Assembly (NCBI RefSeq): GCF_014679505.1
Contig: NZ_CP061474.1
Span: 2,242,001-2,306,000 of the forward strand
Reading direction: 5' to 3'
DNA: 64,000 nt
From: Geobacillus sp. 46C-IIa
Lineage (GTDB): Bacteria > Bacillota > Bacilli > Bacillales > Anoxybacillaceae
Under the pieces are notes generated by a model. That model did no database searches, had not been told where the DNA came from, and saw nothing but the letters and a program-made list of their open reading frames with translations. Below, in pieces: positions 8,696-19,146 of this stretch. The stretch's first letter is position 1, and the number at the start of each line of letters is the position of its first letter. The translations under genes were made by a program, and so were the position numbers.

Positions 8696-8992
8696 CTACA
8701 ACGGCATGCGCATCATTTCTTGATACGCCTCGATCGCCTTGTTGCGGATCTCAAGTGTCAGCTGCAGCGTAATGCTCGCCTTTTGCGCGGCGATCATCAC
8801 ATCATGCAATTGGACGTTCTCTCCGCGGACGAGTTTTTCCGTCAGCGCGTCCGCTTGAATTTGCGCGTCGTTTACATTGTTGAGCGCCTCTTTCAAAAAA
8901 GCGGCAAACTGTTTTTGCACCGCGGCCGGCTTTACCGGGCTCTGGGCGGCGGCCGCCGGCGTCAGCCCGACGCGGCTTGCTCCGTCGATCAT
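8696..8992 (-). CDS. fliE: Flagellar hook-basal body complex protein FliE
   Basis: A 98-residue small helical protein. The conserved C-terminal pattern FAAFLKEALNNVNDAQIQAD, then LHDVMIAAQKASITLQLTLEIRNKAIEAYQEMMRM (key residues at about 60-95) is diagnostic. FliE links the MS ring to the proximal rod and is the first substrate of the export apparatus. GGAGGATATGCC precedes ATG 8992. The order flgB-flgC-fliE-fliF is standard. Confidence 0.94.
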   Translation of the reverse strand: MIDGASRVGLTPAAAAQSPVKPAAVQKQFAAFLKEALNNVNDAQIQADALTEKLVRGENVQLHDVMIAAQKASITLQLTLEIRNKAIEAYQEMMRMPL

Positions 8993-9011
8993 GGCATATC
9001 CTCCCTACGCG

Positions 9012-9464
9012 CTATTTCCCAATCTCAAGCGCCTTCATCAACATCCCTTTTGAGGCATTCAACGCAGTGACGTTCGCCTCGTAGGAGCGTGTGGCGCCAA
9101 TCAAGTCGACCATTTCTTTGAGCGGGTCAACGTTCGGCAGACGAACGTAGCCGTCAGCGCCCGCATCCGGGTGATCCGGATCATACACGAGTTTAAACGG
9201 CGCCGGATCGTCAGCGATTTCGCGCACCCGCACCCCGCTGCCGACCGCGCCGGTGCGCCCGAGGGCAGCCTGCAAATAACTCGAAAACTGTTCACCGCGC
9301 GGTTCGATCACGACGACTTTGCGGCGGTACGGCTCCCATTCCCCGTTGACAAAACGGGCTCGCGTCGTATCCACGTTGGCGATATTGGACGAGATCACAT
9401 CCATGCGCAGCCGCTCGGCCGTCAAGGCCGAAGCCGAGATGTGCAGGCTTTGAAACATGGACAC
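9012..9464 (-). CDS. flgC: Flagellar basal-body rod protein FlgC
   Basis: A 150-residue proximal rod protein. The N-terminal rod motif (LRMDVISSNIANVDTTRA) and C-terminal motif (GATRSYEANVTALNASKGM) are both present. GTG 9464 gives normal spacing from AGGAGGGA, while ATG 9458 would be 14 nt away; the GTG choice also matches the spacing of residues before FQSLHISASAL in Bacillus homologues. It starts three bases after the flgB stop, implying co-translation. Confidence 0.94.
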   Translation of the reverse strand: MSMFQSLHISASALTAERLRMDVISSNIANVDTTRARFVNGEWEPYRRKVVVIEPRGEQFSSYLQAALGRTGAVGSGVRVREIADDPAPFKLVYDPDHPDAGADGYVRLPNVDPLKEMVDLIGATRSYEANVTALNASKGMLMKALEIGK

Positions 9465-9467
9465 TGT

Positions 9468-9857
9468 CTATTTCCCTCCTTTAATGACCGTTTTTAACGT
9501 ATTGAATTTGCCGTTTATCCGTTCAATGAGCGCATTGTAATAAATTTGGTTTTCTGCTAATTTTGACATTTCTTGATCAATGTCGACACTGTTGCCATTA
9601 TGATTGTAACTGATATTTGCGTTCGTCGTCACGACAATTTTTCCATTTTGTTCGTTTCGAAACGGAAAATGGCTCGGATTCGTCCGTTTCGCCTCGAGCT
9701 GGAGCGCCCGGTCGAGCTCGGCCTGAAAGCGCACGTCTTTCGCCTTATAGCCCGGTGTATCGGCGTTGGCGATGTTGTCGGCAATCGCCTGCTGGCGGAG
9801 CGAGGCATAACGGAGTCCTTGTTCAAGCCAGTGGATCGTCGATGAAAACAGCGTCAA
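9468..9857 (-). CDS. flgB: Flagellar basal-body rod protein FlgB
   Basis: A proximal rod protein of about 129 residues and the first gene of the fla/che operon. It has the rod signature SLRQQAIADNIANADTPGYK and the C-terminal NQIYYNALIERINGKFNTLK. The frame remains open to TTG 9890, but TTG 9857 is preferred: AAGAGGGGATT lies immediately upstream and the product then begins LTLFSSTIHWLEQGL, as in homologues. The gap to codY is about 200 nt and should hold the operon promoter; I could not identify a convincing sigma-A or sigma-D site. Confidence 0.92.
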   Translation of the reverse strand: MTLFSSTIHWLEQGLRYASLRQQAIADNIANADTPGYKAKDVRFQAELDRALQLEAKRTNPSHFPFRNEQNGKIVVTTNANISYNHNGNSVDIDQEMSKLAENQIYYNALIERINGKFNTLKTVIKGGK

Positions 9858-10013
9858 TGGAATCCCCTCTTTTAGCCTATTTTTCGACAATTTCTGCTAG
9901 CTTTCATTTTACGGGAAGGAAAACCTGATGTATAGCCGGAACTTGGTACTATTTTTCACACCGTCGATGCGACGATGGAAGGAGTCAGCCTGGGCAAGCG
10001 CCGGCCAAAACAG
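9858..10013 (-). other. codY-flgB intergenic region, expected fla/che promoter region
   Basis: No ORF is supported here. It contains a short hairpin (CGTCG-ATG-CGACG near 9963-9975) and AT-rich stretches, but I cannot identify a -35/-10 pair with normal spacing or the sigma-D consensus (TAAA-15-GCCGATAT). In B. subtilis the operon promoters lie in this gap, so transcription start mapping would be informative. Confidence 0.4.
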
Positions 10014-10046
10014 AAAAAGCCCGCCAGGCGAAGATGCCTAGCAGGC
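10014..10046 (-). terminator. Rho-independent terminator after codY
   Basis: On the minus strand an 11-bp stem (GCCTGCTAGGC / GCCTGGCGGGC, with two G-U pairs) and a 6-nt loop are followed by TTTTTC. It lies about 20 nt beyond the codY stop and separates xerC-hslV-hslU-codY from the flagellar operon. Confidence 0.85.
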
Positions 10047-10063
10047 GCCAATGGCTGATTGCA

Positions 10064-10843
10064 TCAGCTCGATTTCAGTTTTTCAAGCTCAGTCAAAAAC
10101 TTGTCGTTCAACACTTTAATGTATGTTCCTTTCATGCCGAGCGAACGCGATTCAATCACTCCGGCGCTCTCAAGCTTGCGCAGGGCGTTGACGATCACCG
10201 AGCGGGTGATGCCGACGCGGTCGGCGATTTTGCTGGCGACAAGCAGCCCTTCCGTCCCGTCAAGCTCTTCAAAAATATGTTCAATCGCCTCAAGTTCGCT
10301 GTAAGAAAGCGAGCTGATCGCCATTTGCACGACCGCCTTGCTGCGTGCCTCCTCTTCGATTTCCTCTGTTTTTTCGCGCAAAATCTCCATGCCGACAACC
10401 GTGGCCCCGTATTCGGCCAAAATGAGGTCGTCGTTGTCAAACTCGCGGTCAAGGCGCGACAAAATGAGCGTGCCGAGCCGTTCGCCCCCGCCGTTGATCG
10501 GGACAATCGTCGTCAAACCGGTTTTAAATAAGTCACGATTTTCCACTGGAAATGCCGTATATTCGCTATTAATATCGATGTTAGGAGACGTTTCCGTAAT
10601 GTTGAACAAGTTTCTCGTATATTCTTCCGGAAACTGCCGCTCTTCAAGCATCCGTTTCATCCGCTCGTTTTCAATCGATTGTTTAATGGCAAATCCAAGC
10701 AGTTTGCCGCGGCGGCTGACAACGAACACGTTTGCTTCGATGACATCGCAAAGCGTTTCCGCCATTTCTTTGAAGTTGACCGGCCGCCCGGCTGCTTTTT
10801 GCAGCATGGCGTTAATTTTTCGCGTTTTCTCTAGCAAATTCAT
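10064..10843 (-). CDS. codY: GTP- and branched-chain amino acid-sensing global regulator CodY
   Basis: A 259-residue protein. The N-terminal GAF-type ligand-binding domain starts [19 protein letters not shown]. The C-terminal winged helix has the near-invariant [20 protein letters not shown] recognition region. CodY represses nutrient-limitation genes when isoleucine/valine and GTP are plentiful. The frame extends to ATG 10852, but AGGAGGAG abuts that codon and gives ideal spacing to ATG 10843, which also yields the family-standard length. It is the last gene after xerC, hslV and hslU, the Bacillus cod operon order. Confidence 0.98.
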   Translation of the reverse strand: MNLLEKTRKINAMLQKAAGRPVNFKEMAETLCDVIEANVFVVSRRGKLLGFAIKQSIENERMKRMLEERQFPEEYTRNLFNITETSPNIDINSEYTAFPVENRDLFKTGLTTIVPINGGGERLGTLILSRLDREFDNDDLILAEYGATVVGMEILREKTEEIEEEARSKAVVQMAISSLSYSELEAIEHIFEELDGTEGLLVASKIADRVGITRSVIVNALRKLESAGVIESRSLGMKGTYIKVLNDKFLTELEKLKSS

Positions 10844-10859
10844 CGGTTCCATCTCCTCC

Positions 10860-12257
10860 TCATAAAATAAACTCGCTTAAATCTTTGTTTTTGACGATGC
10901 TGCCGAGTTTTTGTTCGACGTATTGCGGAGTGATGACGATCCGGTCAAGCCCAATATCCGGCGCCTCAAACAGCAAATCTTCGAGCAGCTTTTCCAAAAT
11001 CGTATGGAGCCGGCGCGCGCCGATATTGTCGGTCGTCTGGTTCACTTCAAACGCCACTTCGGCAATCTTACGAATAGCATCGTCAGAAAATTCAAGATTT
11101 ATACCTTCTGTCGCCAAAAGCGCCTGATATTGTTTAATAAGCGCGTTATTCGGCTCGACTAATATACTTACGAAATCGTCGACCGAAAGTTTCGCCAGTT
11201 CGACGCGAATCGGGAAACGGCCTTGCAGCTCAGGGATCAAATCCGACGGCTTCGCCATATGGAACGCGCCGGCGGCAATAAATAAAATATGATCCGTTTT
11301 GACCGGCCCGTATTTTGTCATGACGGTCGATCCTTCGACGATCGGCAAAATGTCGCGCTGCACCCCTTCGCGCGAGACGTCGGCCGAGCCGGACACCGCT
11401 CCGCTGCGGGCGATTTTGTCAATTTCGTCGATAAAAATGATGCCGGACTGCTCGGCAAGGCGGACCGCCTCTTGCGTCACTTCATCCATGTCGATCAGTT
11501 TTTGCGCTTCTTCATTGATGAGCACCTTGCGCGCCTCGCTCACCTTCAGACGCCGCTTTTTGCGCCGCTTCGGCATGAGGCTGCTTAACGCATCTTGCAT
11601 GTTAACACCCATCTGTTCAATGCCCGCCCCTTGCAAAAAGTCAAACAGCATGGGCGGCTGCTCCTCGATTTCAATCGTCACCATCTCGTTTTCCAGTTGG
11701 CCGTTGGCGAGCTGCCAGGCGACTTGGCGCCGCTTTTGCTCCACCTGTTCATCGTCATGGCTATGGCCGTTGTCCGGTTGGCTCGCCTGACCGCCAAACA
11801 GCAGCTCGAGCGGGTTTTTGATCGTTTGCTTTTGTTTGCCGGGAACGAGCAACTCGACAAGCCGTTTATTCGCCTGCCGCTCAGCCCGGTCCTTCACCTC
11901 GCCCATTTTTCGTTCTTTCACGAGCCTGACCGACGTTTCCACTAAATCGCGCACCATCGATTCGACGTCGCGCCCAACGTAGCCGACTTCGGTAAATTTC
12001 GTCGCCTCGACTTTAATAAACGGCGCGCCGACGAGTTTGGCAAGCCGGCGGGCGATTTCTGTCTTCCCGACTCCGGTCGGGCCGATCATTAAAATGTTTT
12101 TCGGCATCACTTCATCGCGCAATTTTTCATCGAGCAAACTGCGGCGATACCGGTTGCGAAGCGCAATCGCCACCGCCTTTTTCGCCTCCTTTTGCCCGAC
12201 GATAAACTGATCGAGCTTCTCGACAATTTGCCGTGGAGTCAATGTTTCCGCCATCAT
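10860..12257 (-). CDS. hslU: ATP-dependent protease ATPase subunit HslU (ClpY)
   Basis: An AAA+ unfoldase of about 465 residues. Walker A GPTGVGKT is at about 59-66, Walker [14 protein letters not shown] is near 275, the [14 protein letters not shown] pore/arginine region is near 93, and a variable I domain with a His/Asp/Glu-rich linker ([10 protein letters not shown]) lies at about 175-185. The C-terminal tail SEFIL is the segment that inserts into HslV. HslU hexamers feed substrates to HslV. Two adjacent ATGs (12257, 12254) follow GGAGGAGG. The gene is 16 nt after hslV. Confidence 0.97.
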   Translation of the reverse strand: MMAETLTPRQIVEKLDQFIVGQKEAKKAVAIALRNRYRRSLLDEKLRDEVMPKNILMIGPTGVGKTEIARRLAKLVGAPFIKVEATKFTEVGYVGRDVESMVRDLVETSVRLVKERKMGEVKDRAERQANKRLVELLVPGKQKQTIKNPLELLFGGQASQPDNGHSHDDEQVEQKRRQVAWQLANGQLENEMVTIEIEEQPPMLFDFLQGAGIEQMGVNMQDALSSLMPKRRKKRRLKVSEARKVLINEEAQKLIDMDEVTQEAVRLAEQSGIIFIDEIDKIARSGAVSGSADVSREGVQRDILPIVEGSTVMTKYGPVKTDHILFIAAGAFHMAKPSDLIPELQGRFPIRVELAKLSVDDFVSILVEPNNALIKQYQALLATEGINLEFSDDAIRKIAEVAFEVNQTTDNIGARRLHTILEKLLEDLLFEAPDIGLDRIVITPQYVEQKLGSIVKNKDLSEFIL

Positions 12258-12272
12258 CGGCCTCCTCCTTTT

Positions 12273-12815
12273 TTACAGCTCTTCGACAATAATATGGCCG
12301 TTCGTATAGACGCAAATGTCAGCGGCAATCTCGAGCGCAGCTTTCGCAATCTCTTTGGCGGTCATCGAAGCGCCGGCATACTGTTTTAAGGCGCGCCCGG
12401 CAGCGAGCGCGTAATGGCCGCCCGAACCGATCGCGAGCATGCCGTCATCCGGCTCGATGACTTCACCGGTGCCGGAAATCAGCAATAAATGCTGGCCGTC
12501 CATGACAATCAACATCGCCTCAAGGCGGCGCAGCACTTTGTCGCTCCGCCACTCTTTCGCCAGCTCGACGGCCGCACGAGGCAAGTTGCCGTTGAACTGT
12601 TCAAGCTTGCCTTCAAACATCTCAAACAGCGTAAACGCATCGGCGACCGAGCCGGCAAAACCGGCGAGCACTTTGCCATGAAACAGACGCCGCACTTTCT
12701 TCGCCGTATGTTTCATGACAACCGCGTTGCCAAATGTCACTTGGCCGTCGCCGGCCATCGCCGCCCTGCCGTTATGGCGGATGGCGAAAATCGTCGTCGC
12801 ATGAAAACCGTCCAT
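12273..12815 (-). CDS. hslV: ATP-dependent protease peptidase subunit HslV (ClpQ/CodW)
   Basis: A 180-residue proteasome-beta-like peptidase. The conserved core [19 protein letters not shown] and [20 protein letters not shown] are present. The N-terminus reads [10 protein letters not shown], so there is a six-residue segment before the Thr-Thr pair that aligns with Thr1 of E. coli HslV. B. subtilis CodW is reported to use an N-terminal Ser; here residue 2 is Asp, so that mechanism cannot apply as such. AAGGAGGGG gives good spacing to ATG 12815. Confidence 0.96.
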   Translation of the reverse strand: MDGFHATTIFAIRHNGRAAMAGDGQVTFGNAVVMKHTAKKVRRLFHGKVLAGFAGSVADAFTLFEMFEGKLEQFNGNLPRAAVELAKEWRSDKVLRRLEAMLIVMDGQHLLLISGTGEVIEPDDGMLAIGSGGHYALAAGRALKQYAGASMTAKEIAKAALEIAADICVYTNGHIIVEEL

Positions 12816-12838
12816 TGTTCCCCCTCCTTGCCTGCAGG

Positions 12839-13741
12839 CTACGCCCGCGGATGGGCCTGCAAATAAATATGCCGCAGCCGATCTTTCGTCACATGCGTAT
12901 ACACTTGCGTTGATGATAAATGCGCGTGGCCAAGCAGTTCTTGCACGGAGCGAAGGTCGGCTCCTTCGTTGAGCAAATGGGTCGCAAACGTATGCCGCAG
13001 CACGTGCGGGCTGATGTTTTGCGTTAGCGCCGCCGTCTCAACGATGCGGTCCAAAATGTAGCGCACTCCCCGGGGCGTGAGCGGGTTGCCGCGGGCATTG
13101 ACAAACAAATAGCGGTGGTCTGCCGGCAGCTTGCTTACGAGCTCGCGCCGTCCGCCGCCGATGTACCGTTCAAGCGCCTCCCTAGCCGGGCGGCCAAACG
13201 GAACGTAGCGTTGCTTGTTTCCTTTTCCGTGAATGAGCACGGTAGCCGCAGCGACATCAAGGTCAGACAGCCGAATGTGACAACATTCACTAACCCGAGC
13301 GCCAGTCGCGTACAGCAGCTCAAGCAGTGCTGCATTGCGCTGGCCGATGGCGGTATTTCCATCATTGACGCGAAACAGCGCTTCTAACTCTTCGCGATAT
13401 AAAAAGTTGGGAATTTTTTGCTCTTTTTTCGGCAACGCCGCAAGGGCAAACGGATTTTCGGCCGCCCATCCTTCGCGCAGCAAAAACTTGTAAAAGCTGC
13501 GCAAGCTGGAAATTTTACGGGCGACCGAACGACTGGCAAGATGTTGCCCGTACAGTTTCGTCAAATATAAGCGAACGTCGCTGTAGGCCACTTCCTCGAG
13601 CCCGCTCATTCCTTCCTCGTTCATGAACTGAAGAAACTGCTCAATGTCGCGCCGGTAGCACGCAATAGTATATTGTGAATAATTTTTTTCGATTTGTAAA
13701 TATTCCACGAACGATTGTAACGCAAGTTTCGCATTTTTCAT
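12839..13741 (-). CDS. xerC: Tyrosine recombinase XerC (CodV)
   Basis: A 300-residue site-specific recombinase for chromosome dimer resolution at dif. It has an N-terminal SAM-like core-binding domain ([20 protein letters not shown]) and catalytic residues in ATGARVSE (Arg), [12 protein letters not shown] (Lys), [10 protein letters not shown] (His/Arg), [16 protein letters not shown] (His and nucleophile Tyr). ATG 13741 follows GGTGAGG; an in-frame TTG 13756 is rejected because it lies upstream of that ribosome site. It is the first gene of the cod operon here, and trmFO, expected next to it, is absent. Confidence 0.95.
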   Translation of the reverse strand: MKNAKLALQSFVEYLQIEKNYSQYTIACYRRDIEQFLQFMNEEGMSGLEEVAYSDVRLYLTKLYGQHLASRSVARKISSLRSFYKFLLREGWAAENPFALAALPKKEQKIPNFLYREELEALFRVNDGNTAIGQRNAALLELLYATGARVSECCHIRLSDLDVAAATVLIHGKGNKQRYVPFGRPAREALERYIGGGRRELVSKLPADHRYLFVNARGNPLTPRGVRYILDRIVETAALTQNISPHVLRHTFATHLLNEGADLRSVQELLGHAHLSSTQVYTHVTKDRLRHIYLQAHPRA

Positions 13742-13766
13742 CGCCTCACCCCGCAACGGCTACTAC

Positions 13767-13796
13767 ATCGTACCATACAATTCCGCATTGGCGCAA
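13767..13796 (-). promoter_or_regulatory. Candidate promoter of xerC-hslV-hslU-codY
   Basis: TTGCGC (13796-13791), an 18-nt spacer and an extended -10 TGG-TACGAT (13772-13767) lie 25 nt upstream of the xerC start. The -35 match is weak. A 9-bp inverted repeat (ATACAATTC 13775-13783 / GAATTGTAT 13814-13822) brackets the region. Confidence 0.35.
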
Positions 13797-13835
13797 CTAT
13801 TTTTTATAAAATTCTGAATTGTATCCGATGCCTGC

Positions 13836-15911
13836 TCAAGCTTCTGGCTGTTCTTCATAGTCGCACGCCGTGCATTGCACTTGCACGCCCTTTTTCAGCT
13901 TTTTCTCGACAAGCAGTCCCCCGCACTTTGGGCACGGGCGGGCAAGCGGTTTATCCCATGAAACAAAGTCGCATTCCGGGAAGCGGTCGCAGCCGTAAAA
14001 CACCCGCTTGCGCTTGCTGCTGCGCTCGACGATATTGCCTTCATGGCATTTTGGGCATTTGACGCCGATTTCTTTCACAATCGGCTTCGTATGGCGGCAC
14101 TCCGGGAAATTCGAGCAGGCGATAAACTTGCCGAAGCGGCCCATTTTGTACACCATCGCGCTGCCGCACACGTCGCAGTCGATGCCGGCCGGCTCATCTT
14201 TAATTTCCACTTCGCGCATTTCTTCTTCAGCCACTTTCAGCCGCTTCTCAAACTCGCGGTAAAATTCATCGACGACTTTGATCCACTCCACTTTTCCTTC
14301 TTCAATTTCATCAAGCTCTTTTTCCATTTTCGCCGTAAACTCGACGTCGATAATCTCCGGAAAAAATTCTAACATCAGCTCGACGACAATTTCACCGAGC
14401 TCCGTCGGAACGAACCGCTTGTTTTCAAGAACGACATAGTTGCGCTTCTGGATCGTATCCAGCGTCGGCGCGTAAGTGGACGGACGGCCGATGCCGAGCT
14501 CTTCTAACGTTTTCACTAGGCGCGCTTCCGTATAGCGCGGCGGCGGCTGAGTAAAATGCTGCTTCGGCTCGATCGTTTCGCTTTCAACCGTCTCTCCTTC
14601 CTCGAGGTCAGGAAGCAGCCGGTCTTGTTCCTCCGTTTGATCATCCGTTCCCTCGATGTATACTTTCATAAATCCTGGAAATTTCACCTTCGAGCCGCTG
14701 GCGCGGAACAGCACTCCGTTGCTTTCGAGTTCGACACTCATCGTGTCGAGCACGGCCGCGGCCATTTGGCTGGCGATAAACCGTTCCCAAATGAGCTTAT
14801 ACAGCCGGAATTGGTCGCGCGTCAAATACGGCTTCACTTTATCGGGGTCGCGAAATGCCGATGTCGGGCGAATGGCTTCGTGGGCATCTTGGGCGTTCGT
14901 GCTTTTCTTTTCCTTTCGCTTTTCTTGGTTGACGTAGGAAGCGCCGAACGTCGCTTCGATATATGCCGCCGCCTCTTGTTGGGCTGTTTCGGCAATGCGC
15001 GTCGAGTCGGTGCGCATATACGTGATCAGCCCGACCGTCCCTTCACTGCCGAGGTCGATCCCTTCATACAGCTGCTGGGCGACCATCATCGTCTTTTTTG
15101 TGCGGAAATTCAGCTTGCGCGCGGCTTCCTGCTGAAGCGACGACGTTGTAAACGGCGGCACCGGGCTGCGCTTGCGCTCGCGTTTTGTCACCGTTTTCAC
15201 CGTAAACGCCCGCCCCTTTAAACGGGCGAGCACTCCTTTTACGTCCGCTTCCGTTTTTAACTCGAGCTTTTCCCCATCAACGCCGTAAAACGAGGCGGCA
15301 AATATCTCCGTCCCTTTTTGAAACTTCGCTTGAATCGTCCAATATTCTTCCGGTTGAAATTGGCGGATTTCTTTTTCCCGGTCGGTGATGAGGCGCAGCG
15401 CGACCGATTGGACGCGGCCGGCGCTCAGCCCTTTTTTCACTTTTTTCCACAGGAGGGGGCTGATGTTATAGCCGACGAGGCGGTCGAGCACGCGCCGCGC
15501 CTGCTGGGCGTCGACGAGATTCATATTGATTGAGCGCGGTTGCTGAAACGATTGTTGAATAGCGTCTTTTGTAATTTCATGAAAGACGACGCGGCAATCG
15601 GAGTGAATATCGAGATCGAGCATGTTGGCCAAATGCCAGGCGATCGCCTCCCCTTCGCGGTCCGGGTCGGCAGCGAGAAACACTTTTTTCGCCTTTTTGG
15701 CCGCCGTTTTCAGCTCTTTAATCACCTGACCTTTGCCGCGGATTGTGATGTATTTCGGCGCATAGCCGTGATCTATATCAACGCCCATTTGGCTTTTTGG
15801 CAAATCGCGAACGTGGCCCATCGAAGCTTTGACCGTATATTTTTTTCCTAAGTACCGTTCGATCGTCTTCGCTTTCGTTGGCGATTCGACGATAACCAAG
15901 TAGTCTGACAT
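13836..15911 (-). CDS. topA: DNA topoisomerase I TopA
   Basis: A 691-residue type IA topoisomerase that relaxes negative supercoils. TOPRIM domain: [18 protein letters not shown] (N-terminus) and DPDREGEA (82-89). The active tyrosine is in [13 protein letters not shown]. Three C-terminal zinc fingers are visible (CDVCG...CSNFPEC, CPKCHEG...CDRFPEC, CPKCGG...CTAC). The frame extends upstream to 15980, but ATG 15911 with GGGGTGG upstream gives the standard [10 protein letters not shown] start. Confidence 0.98.
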   Translation of the reverse strand: MSDYLVIVESPTKAKTIERYLGKKYTVKASMGHVRDLPKSQMGVDIDHGYAPKYITIRGKGQVIKELKTAAKKAKKVFLAADPDREGEAIAWHLANMLDLDIHSDCRVVFHEITKDAIQQSFQQPRSINMNLVDAQQARRVLDRLVGYNISPLLWKKVKKGLSAGRVQSVALRLITDREKEIRQFQPEEYWTIQAKFQKGTEIFAASFYGVDGEKLELKTEADVKGVLARLKGRAFTVKTVTKRERKRSPVPPFTTSSLQQEAARKLNFRTKKTMMVAQQLYEGIDLGSEGTVGLITYMRTDSTRIAETAQQEAAAYIEATFGASYVNQEKRKEKKSTNAQDAHEAIRPTSAFRDPDKVKPYLTRDQFRLYKLIWERFIASQMAAAVLDTMSVELESNGVLFRASGSKVKFPGFMKVYIEGTDDQTEEQDRLLPDLEEGETVESETIEPKQHFTQPPPRYTEARLVKTLEELGIGRPSTYAPTLDTIQKRNYVVLENKRFVPTELGEIVVELMLEFFPEIIDVEFTAKMEKELDEIEEGKVEWIKVVDEFYREFEKRLKVAEEEMREVEIKDEPAGIDCDVCGSAMVYKMGRFGKFIACSNFPECRHTKPIVKEIGVKCPKCHEGNIVERSSKRKRVFYGCDRFPECDFVSWDKPLARPCPKCGGLLVEKKLKKGVQVQCTACDYEEQPEA

Positions 15912-15986
15912 CCATCTTCCACCCCTAGGAAGTAAATTGAAATCTTCATTATTATTAATGATTATTGCCGTGTTTGTCAAACATGA

Positions 15987-16871
15987 TCATTGCACGTACG
16001 GGAATTCGACAGTAATGTCCGTTGCCTCCTGCACTAGTTTTGCCCCGTGCTGAATGAGCATATTCGGTCCGGCAGCCTCCGCCAAGTGGATCGGGCCGGG
16101 GACGGCGAACACTTCCCGCCCTTGCTCGAGCGCGTACGACGCCGTAATGAGCGACCCACTTTTCACTTTCGCCTGCACGACGAGCGTGCCGAGCGACAGC
16201 CCGCTAATGATGCGGTTGCGCGCCGGAAACTGCCACGTTTGCGGCTTCGTTGCCGGCGGATGTTCGGCGATGATGAGCTGCTCGTTCATGAGCCGCCGGG
16301 CGAAGGAGCGGTGCTCCCTCGGGTAAATATGGTTAAGCCCGCCGGCGATGACCGCGATCGTCGTTCCGCCGTGCCGTACGGCGAGCTGATGGGCGCAAAC
16401 ATCAATGCCAAAGGCAAGCCCGCTCACGATCGTCCAACCGGCGGCGACAAGCGGCGGCACCAGTTTTTCGAGCGCTTCGATTCCTTCTTTTGTCGGACTT
16501 CTCGTGCCGACGATGCTAATCAGCTTAGTTTCTCGAAGCAACCGTATATTTCCTTTCGCATACAGCACCCAAGGGGGATCGTATATATGCTTGAGCAGGG
16601 GGGGATAGTCAAGATCGAACACAGTGATGATGCGAATGCCTTGATCGCTATATGTTTTTACTACACTTTGCACGTCAATGGAATGCAAATCATGGAAAAA
16701 AGCAGCCCATTGGGCGCTGGGGAGTGGAACGAGCGGACGGAGGGCAGCGGGGGGCAAAGAAAATGGTGCAGACAAGGTCGGGTCAGCCTCAATCAAATAG
16801 CGGATCGTCTTCCATCCTGCTCCGCGGCAATGATGGAGATGGATGAGCCGGTCGCGGACCGTATCGTACAT
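15987..16871 (-). CDS. dprA: DNA-processing protein DprA (Smf)
   Basis: About 294 residues. It binds single-stranded DNA and loads RecA during transformation. The Rossmann-like core shows SIVGTRSPTKEGIEALEKLV, VSGLAFGIDVCAH, TIAVIAGGLNHIYPREH and FPARNRIISGLS, the diagnostic motifs. ATG 16871 with AAAGGAG upstream is chosen over an upstream start at 16913. The C-terminus is short (VQEATDITVEFPYV) without a long winged helix, as in other Bacillus DprA. It follows the sucCD terminator, so is probably transcribed separately. Confidence 0.94.
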   Translation of the reverse strand: MYDTVRDRLIHLHHCRGAGWKTIRYLIEADPTLSAPFSLPPAALRPLVPLPSAQWAAFFHDLHSIDVQSVVKTYSDQGIRIITVFDLDYPPLLKHIYDPPWVLYAKGNIRLLRETKLISIVGTRSPTKEGIEALEKLVPPLVAAGWTIVSGLAFGIDVCAHQLAVRHGGTTIAVIAGGLNHIYPREHRSFARRLMNEQLIIAEHPPATKPQTWQFPARNRIISGLSLGTLVVQAKVKSGSLITASYALEQGREVFAVPGPIHLAEAAGPNMLIQHGAKLVQEATDITVEFPYVQ

Positions 16872-16892
16872 CGTATTCTCCTTTCTCGCAAA

Positions 16893-16927
16893 ATGATAAA
16901 CAGCACCCCGCACGCGATCGTGCGGGG
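16893..16927 (-). terminator. Rho-independent terminator after sucCD
   Basis: A perfect 9-bp GC-rich stem CCCCGCACG / CGTGCGGGG with a 4-nt loop, starting a few bases beyond the sucD stop, followed on the minus strand by a T-rich tract (TTTATCATTTT). It separates sucCD from dprA. Confidence 0.8.
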
Positions 16928-16935
16928 CAGGAACA

Positions 16936-17838
16936 TTAATGCGTTTTGCATTTTTCGTACAATCCGCGCTCTTTCAGGACGGAAATGAGCGTTTCGCCGA
17001 TGACGGCCGGCGTCTCCGCCACTTTGATGCCGCACTCAGCCATTTTTTTGATTTTTTCCGCGGCTGTACCTTTGCCGCCGGAAATGATCGCGCCGGCATG
17101 GCCCATCCGTTTGCCCGGAGGCGCCGTTTGCCCGCCGATAAAGCCGACGACCGGCTTCGTCATATTCGCTTTCACCCATTCGGCCGCTTCTTCCTCAGCT
17201 GTGCCGCCGATTTCGCCGATCATAATGACCGCATACGTCTCCTCGTCCTCGTTAAACGCCTTCAGCACATCGATAAAGTTCGTGCCGTTGACCGGGTCGC
17301 CGCCGATGCCGACCGCTGTTGACTGGCCGATGCCGGCTTGCGTCAATTGATGGACCGCTTCGTACGTCAGTGTGCCGGAGCGCGAGACGATGCCGACATG
17401 CCCTTTTTTATGGATGTAGCCCGGCATAATGCCGATTTTGCACTCTTCCGGCGTAATGACGCCCGGGCAGTTCGGGCCGATCAAGCGTGTCTTTTTGCCT
17501 TCCATGTACCGTTTCACTTTCACCATATCAAGCACCGGAATGCCCTCGGTGATGCAGACGACGAGATCAAGCCCGGCGTCGACCGCTTCCATGATGGCAT
17601 CAGCTGCAAACGCCGGCGGAACGTAAATAACCGAGGCGTTCGCCCCCGTTTTTTCGACCGCTTCCGAAACGGTGTCAAACACCGGCACGCCTTCGACTTC
17701 CGTGCCGCCTTTGCCTGGCGTGACCCCGCCGACAATGTTCGTTCCGTATTCAATCATCTGTTTTGTATGAAACAGCCCTTGCGAACCGGTAATCCCTTGT
17801 ACGATTACTTTCGTGTCTTTATTGACAAAAACGCTCAC
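16936..17838 (-). CDS. sucD: Succinyl-CoA synthetase (ADP-forming) subunit alpha
   Basis: A 300-residue alpha subunit. CoA-binding Rossmann fold: [19 protein letters not shown]. The phosphorylated His is in [17 protein letters not shown] (conserved GHAGA). GPNCPGVI and [14 protein letters not shown] are also family signatures. GTG 17838 is the correct start, with GAGGGAG upstream; the open frame upstream of it (to 18045) lies within sucC. With SucC it makes ATP from succinyl-CoA in the TCA cycle. The gap to sucC is 17 nt. Confidence 0.97.
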   Translation of the reverse strand: MSVFVNKDTKVIVQGITGSQGLFHTKQMIEYGTNIVGGVTPGKGGTEVEGVPVFDTVSEAVEKTGANASVIYVPPAFAADAIMEAVDAGLDLVVCITEGIPVLDMVKVKRYMEGKKTRLIGPNCPGVITPEECKIGIMPGYIHKKGHVGIVSRSGTLTYEAVHQLTQAGIGQSTAVGIGGDPVNGTNFIDVLKAFNEDEETYAVIMIGEIGGTAEEEAAEWVKANMTKPVVGFIGGQTAPPGKRMGHAGAIISGGKGTAAEKIKKMAECGIKVAETPAVIGETLISVLKERGLYEKCKTH

Positions 17839-17855
17839 GTGTCTCCCTCGCTTTC

Positions 17856-19016
<1,161 letters not shown>

Positions 19017-19047
19017 GCGCCAACCTCCTATGTATAAACTAAAAAAG

Positions 19048-19061
19048 TCTTAGCGCTTTCA
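19048..19061 (-). promoter_or_regulatory. cre (CcpA-binding) site of sucCD
   Basis: TGAAAGCGCTAAGA matches the cre consensus TGWAANCGNTNWCA at 13 of 14 positions (G for C at position 13). It lies directly downstream of the -10 box and covers the predicted transcription start, a position expected to give CcpA repression. Confidence 0.75.
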
Positions 19062-19062
19062 T

Positions 19063-19090
19063 TTTATACCTAACGTTTCTCAGTTGTCCA
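19063..19090 (-). promoter_or_regulatory. sigma-A promoter of sucCD
   Basis: TGGACA (19090-19085), a 16-nt spacer and TATAAA (19068-19063); both boxes match consensus at five of six positions. The predicted start falls in the adjacent cre site, about 40 nt upstream of sucC. Confidence 0.75.
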
Positions 19091-19102
19091 CCGTTTCGCC
19101 GC

Positions 19103-19146
19103 AAAATTAAGAAATTGGGGAATAGGAAAATTATCCCTCCCCCAAT
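19103..19146 (-). terminator. Possible terminator after ylqH
   Basis: An ATTGGGG / CCCCAAT stem with an internal imperfect part overlaps the ylqH stop codon and is followed on the minus strand by the T-rich TTCTTAATTTT. The T-run is interrupted, so efficiency is uncertain. Confidence 0.4.

Noticed and set aside
9858..10013. Sigma-D promoter for the fla/che operon
   Set aside because: A TAAA is present, but the sequence 15 nt downstream does not match GCCGATAT.
16047..16988. A 313-codon plus-strand open frame opposite dprA
   Set aside because: It is antisense to a clear dprA, has no recognisable domain or ribosome site, and is low-complexity basic sequence typical of a shadow frame in GC-rich DNA.
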